A DNA stretch of 64,000 nt from Pyrinomonadaceae bacterium (GCA_014380365.1 JACMJZ010000024.1:228403-292402); one strand, 5' to 3'. Shown: positions 1-9,713, counted from the stretch's first letter. Notes: generated by a model from the letters alone, not told the origin. Translations and numbers: made by a program.

Positions 1-3000
1 TTAAGCGTTGGGCTTACACGGGAGTGAAGAGCTTCGTGCGTGGCCAACTTAAACGCGACTCGCGCTCGGCTTTCAACAAGAAGTTTCGCGCTGAAGCCGA
101 CATCGTGCGCACGCCGCTCAATGTTTCAGATTACGCGCGCGTGCCGTTACTAAATCCCGATCAGCTTGTGAGCAGTTGGCGAGAGCCGTTGCCTCCGCTT
201 GAAAACGAATACGACCAACGCATGATTCCGCTGGGCAAACGAAGCCCTGGCGTTTACCTGGTGGAAGCGGTGCAAAACGATCTGCGCGCTTACACGGTGG
301 TTGTGGTTACCGACTTGACCATGATCGACAAGACAACACGTGATGGAGAGTTGCTGGTTTACACGGTAGACCGCAAGACCGGTGAGCCACGTCCGGGCGC
401 GCAGGTGGAAGTCGTCCGAGAGAAAAAGGTTGTCGCCAGCGGAACCACGGACCAACAGGGCATCCTCAGGACGAAGATCGAAAAAGCAAAACCGACTCAA
501 CCCAGCGAAGAGGAAGAAGTTGAAAATCCGGAGGACGCGGATCCGGAGTTTGCTCAATCCAAGTCGCTGCTAATCCTGGCCAGGGAGAGCAGCAACTTCG
601 CGATATCCGATCTCGGCTCGTTGTATTTCGGCGGTTATGAAGATGAAGAAAGGGGACCGGAAATCAAGGGCTACATCTACACGGACCGTCCCGTTTACCG
701 GCCCGCGCACCAGATCAGTTTCAAGGGAATAGTTCGCGTCGTTGACGCCGCCGGGGGCTATAAACCCGTCACCAGCAACACAGTCAACGTGACGATTCAG
801 GATCCTAACAGCGCCATCATCCTTACAAAAGAACTTCCGGTGTCACCGCGCGGCACGTTCAGCGGTGAAGTCGAAACGACGGAAGAGTCTCCGCTCGGCA
901 GTTACAGCATTGCGGCAGAAGTCGATGGCGGAACGTCACGAGGCAGTTTCGAAGTGGCGGAGTACAAGAAGCCTGAATACAAAGTGAGCGTCGCCGCGCC
1001 TGGCAAATTCATCCAGGCCGGCCAGAAGATCAATTTCGGTATCGACGCGAAATATTTCTTTGGTTCGCCCGTGGCTAACGCCGAGGTTAAGTACTACATC
1101 TACCGTTCACGCTATTACGCGTGGCGGGGTTACGGCGAAAGCGATGAGAGCGAAGGCGAGTCAGACGGCGAAGATGAGTATTCGCAGTACTACGGCGGCG
1201 GCGACGACATGGTGCAGGAGAGCGAAGGCAAGCTCGACGCACGCGGCCACATGAACGTCGAATTCCAGGTGCCGCAAGCTGACGAGAACGACACCTCGGA
1301 TTACAGCTACCGGCTGGAAGCGCAGGTCACTGATGCCGCTCGTCGCACGATCGACGGCAGCGCCAGTTTCGTGGCAACCCGCGGCACGATCATCGCCGAT
1401 GCAAATCCTGACCGGTATGTTTACAAGAAAGGCGACGTGGCCAAGATTCGCGTCGCGACCAGCGACTATGAAGGCAAGCCTGTTTCGGCGAATGTTCAGC
1501 TCAAGTTCGTGGTGCGCACCTGGACCAGGAAGGAAAAGAAAGCCGACGACGAATATTCATACCCTGAGTATGAAATGCATGAACGCGAAATAGCCTCAGC
1601 CGCCGTCGCTACCGATTCACAAGGCCAGGCCAGCTACGACTACACCGCGACTGAAGCTGGCAACATTTCAATAAAGACAGTGATTAGCGAGGGTGGGAAA
1701 CAAGTGGCCTCGATCGGAGGTTACCTCTGGGTTACCGATCAGCAACATGCATGGACTGATTCTTCCTATTTCAGCGAAGACCACACCTCCATCAAACTTG
1801 TGCCCGACAAAAAATCGTACCAGCCGGGCGAGACTGCGCACGTGCTGGCAATTCTGCCGACTGACAAGGCGCACCTGCTGGTGAGCACCGAGTTGTCTAC
1901 CGTGATTTCGGTCCAGCACGTTAGCTCGCCGGGCAAAACAATAGTGCTCGACATTCCCATCCAGGCGAGTTTTGCGCCGAACGTATTTCTCAACGTGTCA
2001 TACGTGCGTGGCGGCGACATGTATTCGAGCGACCAGCGGCTCGTGGTGCCGGCGCGCGACAAGATGCTGAACCTGGAAATTATTTCGAACAAGAAGGAGT
2101 ACAAGCCGCGCGAAAGTGCGTCGTACACCATTCTGGCGCGTAACGATCAGGGCGCTCCTGTGTCCGGCGCTGAAGTAAGCCTTGGTGTCGTGGACGAAGC
2201 AATCTACAGCGTGGCGCCTGACTACTCCGGCAACATCAAGAGCGAGTTTTATGGCATGCGCTACAACAGCGTCGAGACCCATCTCTCGATTAACTACAGC
2301 TTTACAGGTTATGCGGGCGATAAGCCCATCGAGCTCGCGAAGAACAAATCCGCCTATCAGCTAGCCGACTTCAAGAATGAAGGCGCCATGGTTCAGCCTA
2401 CGATCAGGAAAAACTTTAAGGACACAGCCTTCTGGCAACCCGACGTGGTCACCGGCGCCGATGGCCGGGCGACTGTTAAAGTTGATCTGCCTGATAACTT
2501 AACTACCTGGCGCGCCACCGCGCGCGGAGTCACTTCCGACACGAAAGTCGGCGCCACGAAATATAAAGTTGTCGCGCGCAAAGATGTGATCATGCGGCTG
2601 GAGACGCCGCGGTTCATTACGCAGGGCGACACGGTCACGCTATCCGGCATCGTCCACAACTATCTGGGCGAGGACAAATCCACACAAATTTCGCTCGATG
2701 TCGACGGCGCACAGTTGCTCAATTCGGGCAAACAAACTGTTACCGTCACGAAGCAAGGCGAGCATCGCATTGATTGGCAGGTCTCAGCGCAGAACGTCGG
2801 CGAGATCAAGCTGCTGGCTAAAGCGCTGACAAATACTGAATCAGACGCCGTCGAGCTTCCAATCACAGTTGTGCCGCGCGGGCTTCACCAGGTGAAGAAC
2901 GAGACGGCGAGTTTCTCCGATGAAAATGCGGAGAAGACATTCTCCCTCGCGCTTCCTCAAAACGCCGACCCGCGCGCGCGGAGTTTGCGAATTGAAGTTG

Positions 3001-4520
3001 CGCCTTCGATCGCCGGGGCGCTCTTCGGCGCGTTGGATTACCTGACCACCTATCCCTACGGCTGCACCGAACAAACGATGTCGAGCTTCCTCCCCAACGT
3101 AATCGTCGCCCGCGCTTTGAAAGACGTGAAGACGGCGTCTCTACGCGACTCAAACGATCTGGGTAAGAAAGTGAACAAGGGGTTGAAGCGGCTCTACGCA
3201 TACCAGCACGACGACGGTGGTTGGGGTTGGTGGAAAGACGATCAGAGCGATCCCTTCATGACCGCCTACGTCGTTGACGGGCTCGCCCTCGCAAAGCAGA
3301 ACGGCTATGAGATCGAAGATAACCGTCTCACCAGCGGACGCGAGAAGCTGAAACAGATGCTCGACGCAGGAACGACGGAAGCCGGGACCGCGATCGACTC
3401 GGAGACTCGCGCCTTCATGATCTACGCGCTCGAGGTGAGCGGCGGCAGCGACGGCCGGCACCTTGAGAAGGTCTTCGGCGAGCGTAGCAACCTGCAACCG
3501 TACGGTCGCGCACTTCTGGCGTTAACGCTGAAACAGCGGAAAGACGACAAACGCGCGCGCGAAGTTGCCGCTGAGATAGAACGAACAGCAACCACGGACA
3601 GCGTTTCCGCCCACTGGGAATCCAACCGCAAAGCGATGCTCGACTTTTCCGAGTCAAACGACACCGAGGCCACTGCGCTATCGCTTCGGGCGCTAACCAG
3701 TATTAATCCCAAGAGCACGCTTCTGCCGCAGACGGCGCGCTGGCTCGTCTCAAACCGCCGCAACAGTCACTTCTGGAGTTCGACCAAGGACACAGCTTTC
3801 GCCATCCTTGGCTTGATCGACTATCTGAAAGTCAGCAAGGAGCTTTCCCCGGATTACGACGTGGAGGTTTATCTAAACGGCGAGAACGTGCTGACCCAAC
3901 ACGTCTCGTCTGCTGCGACCTCGCAAACCTTCTCGATCTCGCGGAAGGCTGGCGACGTTGCAGGGAATAACGAGATTCGCGTGATTAAACGCGGCAAGGG
4001 AATGATTTATTTCTCGAGTTCGCTTGATTACTACACCGGCGAAGAGACCGTTGCCGCGCGAGGATCGGCCGAGCTTAACCTGACGCGCGAATACTTCCGT
4101 CTCAAAGTGGTTGACAATGGTGGCACGCTCAAGTGGAACGCCGAGCCGCTCCGTGGAGAAATACGTTCCGGCGACGTGTTGGTGGTGCGACTAAAACTGA
4201 ACGGCGCCAAGGCCCGACACTTGATGATTGAAGATCCCATCCCGGCCGGCGCTGAACAGGTTGAGAGCGTTGGAAGTCTTAATCTCGATCACACCTCCGG
4301 CCACGACTGGTCCGACTGGTACAGCTCAAGGGAGTTTCGTGATAACCGGACCGTCTTCTTCCTTGACTACTTTGACGGCGATGCCACGCTGCAATACGCG
4401 ATGCGCGTTCAGGTGCCCGGAGACTTTCGCGTGGCGCCGGCGCGAGCTGAATTGATGTACCGGCCGGCGACGCAGTCAAACACTACCTCGGGGAAGATGG
4501 CGTTCCTGGAAAGAAAATGA
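1..4520 (+). CDS. alpha-2-macroglobulin family protein, 5' end cut by window
   Basis: Bacterial alpha-2-macroglobulins sit in the periplasm or on the envelope and trap attacking proteases through a reactive thioester. The frame is open to the window edge (codons from base 3), so the GTG at 24 is not the real start and the signal peptide/lipobox lies upstream. Counting from that GTG, 1498 residues are visible: repeated macroglobulin beta-domains in the first ~900, an A2M core segment around FWQPDVVTGADGRATV, and the thioester motif CTEQ at 1014-1017 (preceded by YPYG), which is intact. The helical thioester domain (GGWGWWKDD region) and a C-terminal receptor-binding-like domain follow. An acidic Glu/Asp/Ser-rich, Tyr/Gly-containing insert occurs near residues 370-400. 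The stop overlaps a repeat-bearing leader of the next gene. Family assignment is firm; the target protease is unknown. Confidence 0.95.
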   Translation, partial: KRWAYTGVKSFVRGQLKRDSRSAFNKKFRAEADIVRTPLNVSDYARVPLLNPDQLVSSWREPLPPLENEYDQRMIPLGKRSPGVYLVEAVQNDLRAYTVVVVTDLTMIDKTTRDGELLVYTVDRKTGEPRPGAQVEVVREKKVVASGTTDQQGILRTKIEKAKPTQPSEEEEVENPEDADPEFAQSKSLLILARESSNFAISDLGSLYFGGYEDEERGPEIKGYIYTDRPVYRPAHQISFKGIVRVVDAAGGYKPVTSNTVNVTIQDPNSAIILTKELPVSPRGTFSGEVETTEESPLGSYSIAAEVDGGTSRGSFEVAEYKKPEYKVSVAAPGKFIQAGQKINFGIDAKYFFGSPVANAEVKYYIYRSRYYAWRGYGESDESEGESDGEDEYSQYYGGGDDMVQESEGKLDARGHMNVEFQVPQADENDTSDYSYRLEAQVTDAARRTIDGSASFVATRGTIIADANPDRYVYKKGDVAKIRVATSDYEGKPVSANVQLKFVVRTWTRKEKKADDEYSYPEYEMHEREIASAAVATDSQGQASYDYTATEAGNISIKTVISEGGKQVASIGGYLWVTDQQHAWTDSSYFSEDHTSIKLVPDKKSYQPGETAHVLAILPTDKAHLLVSTELSTVISVQHVSSPGKTIVLDIPIQASFAPNVFLNVSYVRGGDMYSSDQRLVVPARDKMLNLEIISNKKEYKPRESASYTILARNDQGAPVSGAEVSLGVVDEAIYSVAPDYSGNIKSEFYGMRYNSVETHLSINYSFTGYAGDKPIELAKNKSAYQLADFKNEGAMVQPTIRKNFKDTAFWQPDVVTGADGRATVKVDLPDNLTTWRATARGVTSDTKVGATKYKVVARKDVIMRLETPRFITQGDTVTLSGIVHNYLGEDKSTQISLDVDGAQLLNSGKQTVTVTKQGEHRIDWQVSAQNVGEIKLLAKALTNTESDAVELPITVVPRGLHQVKNETASFSDENAEKTFSLALPQNADPRARSLRIEVAPSIAGALFGALDYLTTYPYGCTEQTMSSFLPNVIVARALKDVKTASLRDSNDLGKKVNKGLKRLYAYQHDDGGWGWWKDDQSDPFMTAYVVDGLALAKQNGYEIEDNRLTSGREKLKQMLDAGTTEAGTAIDSETRAFMIYALEVSGGSDGRHLEKVFGERSNLQPYGRALLALTLKQRKDDKRAREVAAEIERTATTDSVSAHWESNRKAMLDFSESNDTEATALSLRALTSINPKSTLLPQTARWLVSNRRNSHFWSSTKDTAFAILGLIDYLKVSKELSPDYDVEVYLNGENVLTQHVSSAATSQTFSISRKAGDVAGNNEIRVIKRGKGMIYFSSSLDYYTGEETVAARGSAELNLTREYFRLKVVDNGGTLKWNAEPLRGEIRSGDVLVVRLKLNGAKARHLMIEDPIPAGAEQVESVGSLNLDHTSGHDWSDWYSSREFRDNRTVFFLDYFDGDATLQYAMRVQVPGDFRVAPARAELMYRPATQSNTTSGKMAFLERK

Positions 4521-4541
4521 ACCGGGACTCCAAGGTGTTTA

Positions 4542-4564
4542 GAGGCGGGCATCGCCCGCCGCCT
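4542..4564. repeat. short GC palindrome (GTTTAGAG-GCGGGC family)
   Basis: The arm GAGGCGGGC is followed, after ATC, by GCCCGCCGCCTC, just after a GTTTAGAG-like lead (from 4537). It lies between the A2M stop and the next gene. The same lead and hairpin type occurs at 48291-48346, and a relative lies near 63830-63860. It is a REP-like element that could protect mRNA ends. Confidence 0.7.
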
Positions 4565-4588
4565 CAACCAGCTAGCGAGGGAATCAAC

Positions 4589-5623
4589 ATGAATAATCCA
4601 AAAATCGTTTGCACCTTGTTCATATTTCTCTGCTGCGCCAGCGTTAGCGCCAGGCCGGTGCATCATTACGTCTTCTTCAGCCAGGACCGGCAGAAAATCA
4701 AAGAGGCGTCATTTCTCGAGACGAAGGCATTGGAAGGTGCGCAGGTGACGTATCCGTGGCGGCTACTGGAGCGCGGCAAGGATGAATACGATTTCAGCGC
4801 CATCCGCGAAGATCTCGCATTTCTAAACTCGAAGGGGAAGAAGTTATTTATCCAGCTCCAGGACGTTACCTTCAGCGAGCAGTGGAAAGGTGTACCGGGC
4901 TACCTGCTGCGCGATCCGATTTATAACGGCGGCGCCGACAAGCAATACAAGGTCAAGAACGGCGACGAAGAACACGCGGTCGTCGACGGTTGGGCGGCAA
5001 GGCGCTGGGATCCCGCGGTGCAGGAGAGGTTTCACAAGTTGCTCTTTGCTTTAGGGAAAGAGTTCGACGGTCGCATTGAGGGTATCAACTTCGCCGAGAG
5101 CTCCGTCGGCTTCGGTGCAAGCGGACGACTGTTTCCCAAAGGCTTCACTTTTGAAATCTATCGCGACGCGATTATTACCAACCTGAAGGCATTGAAACGC
5201 GCTTTCCCAAAGTCGATCGCCTTGCAGTACGCCAACTTCATGCCCGGCGAGTGGCGGCCTATTAACGATAGAGGCTATCTGCGAGCGGTCTACCAGGCCG
5301 CGAAAGAATCGAAGGTTGGCGTGGGCGGCCCTGACCTGCGGCCCTATCGACCCGGCCAACTGCAAAACTCCTATCCTTTGATCAGGGAAGCGGCGGGAAT
5401 CGTACCTATCGGGATTGCAGTCCAGGATGGCAACTACGAGGACGTGAATCCCACAACCGGAAAGCGCGTAACGATTGCCGAACTCATCAAATTCGCGAAG
5501 GAGTACCTGAAGGTTGACTATATCTTCTGGTGCACTCAGGAGCCGTACTACTCTGAGGATTTGATACCGTTTATGAGGCGCGTCAGCGGTAACGGCTCAA
5601 TTCGTAAACGGGAGCGGGGGTAA
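4589..5623 (+). CDS. secreted TIM-barrel (glycoside hydrolase-like) protein
   Basis: 344 residues from the ATG at 4589, chosen because GCGAGGG lies just upstream and a signal peptide (MNNPKIVCTLFIFLCCASVSA) follows at once. An upstream in-frame start at 4517 would read through the palindrome at 4542-4564 and is unlikely. The mature part reads like a beta/alpha-barrel glycosidase: an early strand/helix with VTYPWRLLERGKDEYDF, a KLFIQLQD strand, EGINFAESS with a candidate acid, and a late IFWCTQEPYY strand. No specific GH family or substrate could be assigned from sequence alone. It lies 68 bases after the A2M gene on the same strand and may be cotranscribed. Confidence 0.75.
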   Translation: MNNPKIVCTLFIFLCCASVSARPVHHYVFFSQDRQKIKEASFLETKALEGAQVTYPWRLLERGKDEYDFSAIREDLAFLNSKGKKLFIQLQDVTFSEQWKGVPGYLLRDPIYNGGADKQYKVKNGDEEHAVVDGWAARRWDPAVQERFHKLLFALGKEFDGRIEGINFAESSVGFGASGRLFPKGFTFEIYRDAIITNLKALKRAFPKSIALQYANFMPGEWRPINDRGYLRAVYQAAKESKVGVGGPDLRPYRPGQLQNSYPLIREAAGIVPIGIAVQDGNYEDVNPTTGKRVTIAELIKFAKEYLKVDYIFWCTQEPYYSEDLIPFMRRVSGNGSIRKRERG

Positions 5624-5755
5624 ACCACCCTTCCCAACCTGAGAGACTTTCAGAGTTGAGTGATTCCCCTGGATGTTGAGGGCTTAATATTCTTGAAATG
5701 CTCGCGGCTCTGTAAAAGCGTTCGCTTCAACGATTCCTGGTGAGGTTAAAATTAA

Positions 5756-6655
5756 ATGCTGACTGAAACATTCCATTCAATCGCCACTGCCGCGCGCAAG
5801 CTCTTAAAGAACTGGCAGTCGATGGTGGTACTCGCCATCGTCTACGCCGTGTTGCTGGCAGCTCTCTATTTCTTCATGGCTATCAGAGAGGCGAGCATCG
5901 CGCAGGTGGTGCTGACTTTCGGGCTTGCGATTGCTGCGTTTGTCCTCTTCTTCCTTCTCCAGGCGATAATCGCCGGAGGAATCGCCGGAGGAATCGCCGG
6001 AGTGAGCGGCAGTGAGCCTGGCGCGAAAACCGGATTTGGCATTGGGAGTTTGGTGAAGCGTTCTGTTGCCAACCTATGGAAATTGGTTGTGATCAGTTTG
6101 CCGCTGATTGTCCTGGCCATTCTGATCGCATACTTGTTGGGGAAAGCTCAAAATTACTTCTGGGTCGAACCAAACGCCGCCAACGACATGCTCGAACCCA
6201 TGGCCGGCTCAAGATCACGCAACCCGGCGCGCGCGCCAATCAACTGGAGAGTGGCGATATTCTCCAGCCTTCGCTACCTGTCTTTCGGACTTCTGTTGCC
6301 CCTGGCGACAATTCATCTCTGGCTGGCCACGGTTCGCGATGGCTTGTGGCCGGCGACCAGGAGAATAGGCACGCACCTGTCGCGGGCTTTCGCTCCACAG
6401 TCAGTGCTTATTTACATACTGGGCTTTCTGGTGTTTGGGCTGTTGCCATATTTCCTGCTTTTCAAAGCGACACCCACCAGCAGGGCGTGGCTTGAGATTT
6501 CCCTTCTGGTTGTGCGGCTTGCCGTGGTTTTCGCTTTGACTCTATTCGGGTGGGTGATCACCGTGTGGGCGCTGTCACATTCTTCGACGCCTCCTACGCA
6601 TCCGAGTCCCTCGGCCAAGGCGGCTGCGGTTGAGCCGGCAAGAGAGGCTGCATGA
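5756..6655 (+). CDS. polytopic integral membrane protein of unknown function
   Basis: 299 residues with about six hydrophobic segments (near 25-45, 50-85, 110-130, 175-195, 215-240 and 245-270), so an inner-membrane protein. I recognise no family. A 12-base unit repeated three times (5968-6002) codes for the IAGG repeats in the second membrane segment. The C-terminus is Pro/Ser/Ala-rich and cytoplasmic-looking. The stop overlaps the ATGATG start of the next gene by four bases, implying translational coupling to the transpeptidase/SpoIID fusion and a possible role in the same envelope process. The 132 bases before the gene hold no other gene. Confidence 0.75.
   Translation: MLTETFHSIATAARKLLKNWQSMVVLAIVYAVLLAALYFFMAIREASIAQVVLTFGLAIAAFVLFFLLQAIIAGGIAGGIAGVSGSEPGAKTGFGIGSLVKRSVANLWKLVVISLPLIVLAILIAYLLGKAQNYFWVEPNAANDMLEPMAGSRSRNPARAPINWRVAIFSSLRYLSFGLLLPLATIHLWLATVRDGLWPATRRIGTHLSRAFAPQSVLIYILGFLVFGLLPYFLLFKATPTSRAWLEISLLVVRLAVVFALTLFGWVITVWALSHSSTPPTHPSPSAKAAAVEPAREAA
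5968..6002 (+). repeat. 12-bp tandem repeat inside a membrane segment
   Basis: AATCGCCGGAGG occurs nearly three times head to tail and encodes repeated I-A-G-G. The unit is a multiple of three, so copy-number change would keep the frame and alter only the length of a glycine-rich membrane helix. Confidence 0.85.
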
Positions 6656-9642
6656 TGTCTGCACGTAGCTCAACGCGCTTAGCTGGGCCGCTATCGCCCA
6701 ACGGTCTCGGAGATGTCCTTGCGAACGGACGCCGAGGATCAACTGCCACGCGCCGGCTATTTCTGAGCGCAGCCGTGATCTGCATCTTTGGATTGCCGCT
6801 GGCTTTGACCTTGTCACCGTCAGCCGGCTCCAGTCCATCCGCTCTATTTGCTTCCATGTCCGGCTGGTTCAAAGAAAACAGCGAGGACCGTGCTGACGAG
6901 CGTTTGCAGGTGGCGGCCACCAGCGCGCTCGGCGGTCGCAGCGGCACTGTGATCATCATGGATCCACAGACAGGGCGGATTCGCGCGGTCGTCAATTCCA
7001 AGGTCGCTTTCGAAGAATCCTTTCGGCCGGGTTCGACTATCAAACCGTTAACCGCGCTCGCCGCGTTGAGGTCAGGCATCATCGCCGAAGGATCGGAGTC
7101 GCTCTGCCGCGAGAAGTTTGCGCATGAAGAGTTTCATACCACGTGTTCGCATCCGCGCGATTTGCCGCCATTGAATCCTACCGAGGCGATTGCCTATTCC
7201 TGCAACTACTACTTCGGAAAGGTTGGCGAGCGCGTAACTGAGTCGAGCTTTAATTCCACACTTGGCGATTTTGGCTTCGGCAAGAAGAGTGGCATCAACC
7301 GAAGCACGGAGTCTGCGGGTAAACTTCTGCGCAGCGCCTGGCGCCCGCAGAGCGCGATGGGCGAGGGCGACTATCTTCAAACTACGCCGATTCAACTCAT
7401 CAACGCCTATTCCACACTTATCAACGGCGGGCGTCTCTTTTCACCTCGAAGCGCCAACGCGAAAGGTTTCGTCCCAAATCTACAAACTGACCTTGCCATC
7501 AGCGCTGAGCATCGCGCGTTGATTCTCAAAGGAATGCGCGGGGCGATTCGCTACGGTACCGCCGAATCAGCCGGCCTCTACTCGCTGCCAATCTATACGT
7601 TTGGAAAGACAGGCACGGCCACTGAGATTAATGGATTTCGTATGCAGGGCTGGTTTGTTGGGTTTGCGTCAGAGTTGACTGCCGGTGCGAGTGGCCAAAC
7701 GGAAGGCTCCGAACTCGCGCCAGATAAAGCGAAGCTCGCGGTGCTTGTTTTCCTGTCGCGAGGCCATGGCGCGGAAGCAGCTGGAGTGGCGAGGCCGATC
7801 TTCGCTGCGTATGCCGATGCAGAGACTCAGAGAAAGGGAGACATGGAGACGCGGGGCACCGGTCATCCGGTGACGCGCGAGCTTACCGATTCGCCGCGTC
7901 TCCGAGTCCCCGCGTCGCCGCGGCGCGACCCAAGCGCATCTTTCGTACGCGTTCAGCTGCGTGCGGAAAATGTCACGCGCGCTATGCCTCTCGAAGATTA
8001 CGTGCGGGGGGTGGTTGCGGCTGAGGGAAGCACCGAAACGGAAGTTGAAGCTCTGAAGGCCCTGGCGATCGCCAGTCGCACGTACGCGCTCAAGAACATT
8101 CACCGCCATGCGCGCGATGGTTACGACTTCTGCACGTCCACGCATTGCCAGCGCTATCGCGCCGCGGATTTGGGTTCGACTGATGACGTTTCCTCAGATG
8201 TTATCGAAGCCGTCGAAAAGACACGAGGCGAAGTGTTGCTTGGCAGTGACGCACAAGTCGCTGATTCTTATTTCAGCGCCTCATGCGGCGGTGCGACAGC
8301 GAATCTTGCGGCGCTCTGGGGCGGAACGGCGCCACCACACTTGCGAGGCGTGCGCGACGAGGATTGCGCCAGCGAGCCTCATGCAAATTGGACCGACACG
8401 ATCCCGCAGGCTCAATTGCTGAAGGCGCTCAACAGCGACGCCCGCACGAGCGTTGGCAACCGGCTCGAGGGCGTCCGTGTCTTGCGGAGTGATGCGAGCG
8501 GACGCGCGGAGTCAATCGTCCTCGAAGGCGATAGGCGGCTCACGGTAAAAGGTTGGGACTTTAAGATCATCGTGGGGCGTGCGCTCGGTTGGAACCTATT
8601 GAAGAGTTCACGTTTCACGGTGGAACGCGTCGGATCGAATTTCGTTTTTCGAGGTAGCGGGTTTGGCCACGGACTCGGTCTTTGCCAGGAGGGCGCGCAC
8701 GTAATGGCCCAGCGCGGCGCAAGTTACCGCCAAATCCTCGCCAGGTATTTTCCCGGCACTGACGTGGGCGGTATGGTTGCGGCTATGCCGCCGCACAGTG
8801 CGGAAAGGCTCGGCCTTTCCGTCCCAGGGTCAAGTTTCCTTTTGCGAGGCTACGCCTCGCCAGAGAGGCAAAGCCTCTTAGAAGATAGGAAAGGTCAACC
8901 CCCGGAAAGGCGAAGCATTTCCGCACTGTGCGGCGGCAGAGCCGCAGAATCCGCCGCCGAGCCCCGAGCGTCTGCCGATTTACTTTGGAATGATGCCGGT
9001 GGTTTCGAGTTCACAAAAGCACGAAGAGTAACTGGAAATTCCAGGCTCCTTCGCGTAGCCCCTCGTCGCACTCTGTCCAGCGAACACTTTCGGGTCAACT
9101 ATCCCGCCACCATCAACCAACGCGAAGTCGAAGTACTGTTGTCCTTTCTTCAGTCAAGCCGCAGATCGCTGATCGCGCGCGTTACTGCTGCCGGAGTTAC
9201 CCCTCAGTTCCCTGCGCTGGAGATTTTCATTAACGAAACGACGGGTGACTTTGTGGGACGCACGCGACAACCTCCCTGGGCCGCAGCGGCAACTCAAAAT
9301 AATCGGATTGAGCTTCAGCCACTCGCAACGCTAAAGCGCCGGCGAATACTCGAAACAACCTTGCGCCACGAACTTGTACACACGGTCGTAGACGTTTTGG
9401 GCCGGGGACGAACTCCGCGATGGCTTGCTGAGGGTCTGGCGTTACACTATGCGGATGAAGGCCGGCTTATAGCCCGCTATGAACCACGGAAGCGCATGGC
9501 GGTTGAAGAAATAGAGGCGCAACTAGCGGGAGCCACGTCGTCCGGCGAGATGAAGACGGCGTATGCCGCAGCGTACCGCGAAGTGAAAAGGCTTATTAGC
9601 GGCGAAGGCGAAACTAATGTCTGGCGACGAGTGGCTCGCTAA
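6652..9642 (+). CDS. fusion: PBP transpeptidase + SpoIID/LytB + HEXXH peptidase
   Basis: 996 residues with three envelope enzymes in one chain. A membrane anchor lies near 36-56. Residues ~85-345 are a penicillin-binding transpeptidase with S128-T-I-K131, S183-C-N185 and K319-T-G321, so acyl-enzyme chemistry should work; the usual class B dimerisation domain is missing. Residues ~425-710 are a SpoIID/LytB domain (PLEDYVRGVVAAEG, catalytic-type Glu458; GFGHGLGLCQEGA), a family that cuts peptidoglycan glycan strands. Residues ~775-985 are a peptidase-MA-like gluzincin with H906-E-L-V-H910 and E927 (WLAEGLALHY). The two linkers are coded by palindromic DNA repeats (7845-7916 and 8779-8945), suggesting separate genes joined through repeats. 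Its start overlaps the upstream membrane-protein stop. A frameshifted assembly is not indicated, as the frame is continuous and all three domains are complete. Confidence 0.9.
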   Translation: MMSARSSTRLAGPLSPNGLGDVLANGRRGSTATRRLFLSAAVICIFGLPLALTLSPSAGSSPSALFASMSGWFKENSEDRADERLQVAATSALGGRSGTVIIMDPQTGRIRAVVNSKVAFEESFRPGSTIKPLTALAALRSGIIAEGSESLCREKFAHEEFHTTCSHPRDLPPLNPTEAIAYSCNYYFGKVGERVTESSFNSTLGDFGFGKKSGINRSTESAGKLLRSAWRPQSAMGEGDYLQTTPIQLINAYSTLINGGRLFSPRSANAKGFVPNLQTDLAISAEHRALILKGMRGAIRYGTAESAGLYSLPIYTFGKTGTATEINGFRMQGWFVGFASELTAGASGQTEGSELAPDKAKLAVLVFLSRGHGAEAAGVARPIFAAYADAETQRKGDMETRGTGHPVTRELTDSPRLRVPASPRRDPSASFVRVQLRAENVTRAMPLEDYVRGVVAAEGSTETEVEALKALAIASRTYALKNIHRHARDGYDFCTSTHCQRYRAADLGSTDDVSSDVIEAVEKTRGEVLLGSDAQVADSYFSASCGGATANLAALWGGTAPPHLRGVRDEDCASEPHANWTDTIPQAQLLKALNSDARTSVGNRLEGVRVLRSDASGRAESIVLEGDRRLTVKGWDFKIIVGRALGWNLLKSSRFTVERVGSNFVFRGSGFGHGLGLCQEGAHVMAQRGASYRQILARYFPGTDVGGMVAAMPPHSAERLGLSVPGSSFLLRGYASPERQSLLEDRKGQPPERRSISALCGGRAAESAAEPRASADLLWNDAGGFEFTKARRVTGNSRLLRVAPRRTLSSEHFRVNYPATINQREVEVLLSFLQSSRRSLIARVTAAGVTPQFPALEIFINETTGDFVGRTRQPPWAAAATQNNRIELQPLATLKRRRILETTLRHELVHTVVDVLGRGRTPRWLAEGLALHYADEGRLIARYEPRKRMAVEEIEAQLAGATSSGEMKTAYAAAYREVKRLISGEGETNVWRRVAR
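7845..7916. repeat. palindromic repeat coding the PBP-SpoIID linker
   Basis: GGAGACGCGG (7845-7854) is matched by CCGCGTCTCC (7894-7903), and a second CCCCGCGTC follows (7908-7916). It encodes about 24 residues rich in Arg, Thr and Pro, in frame between the transpeptidase and the SpoIID domain. The pattern resembles the intergenic palindromes elsewhere in the window. Confidence 0.7.
8779..8945. repeat. composite palindrome inside CDS (SpoIID-peptidase linker)
   Basis: Arms 8779-8821 and 8903-8945 are inverted copies of 43 bases with about four mismatches, both containing GCCGCCGCACAGTGCGGAAA or its complement. Between them lie further small hairpins such as GCGAGGC/GCCTCGC (8843-8859) and AGAGGC/GCCTCT. 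The whole element is read in frame as a Gly/Arg/Ser/Pro-rich stretch of about 55 residues with no domain character. Confidence 0.9.
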
Positions 9643-9651
9643 AGAAGAAGT

Positions 9652-9713
9652 GTTCAGAGTACAACCTTCAGGTTGCAAATACCGAGCTGCAAGCTAAAGC
9701 TTATACTCAAAAC
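9652..9713. repeat. GTTYAGAGT palindrome, family A copy 1
   Basis: Starts GTTCAGAGTACAACC and ends with the inverted AAGCTTATACTCAAAAC. It belongs to the same ~65-base family as 23541-23606, 27967-28030 and 32170-32232. It separates the fusion gene from the next signal peptide; an in-frame upstream start at 9673 lies in it and was rejected. Confidence 0.75.
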
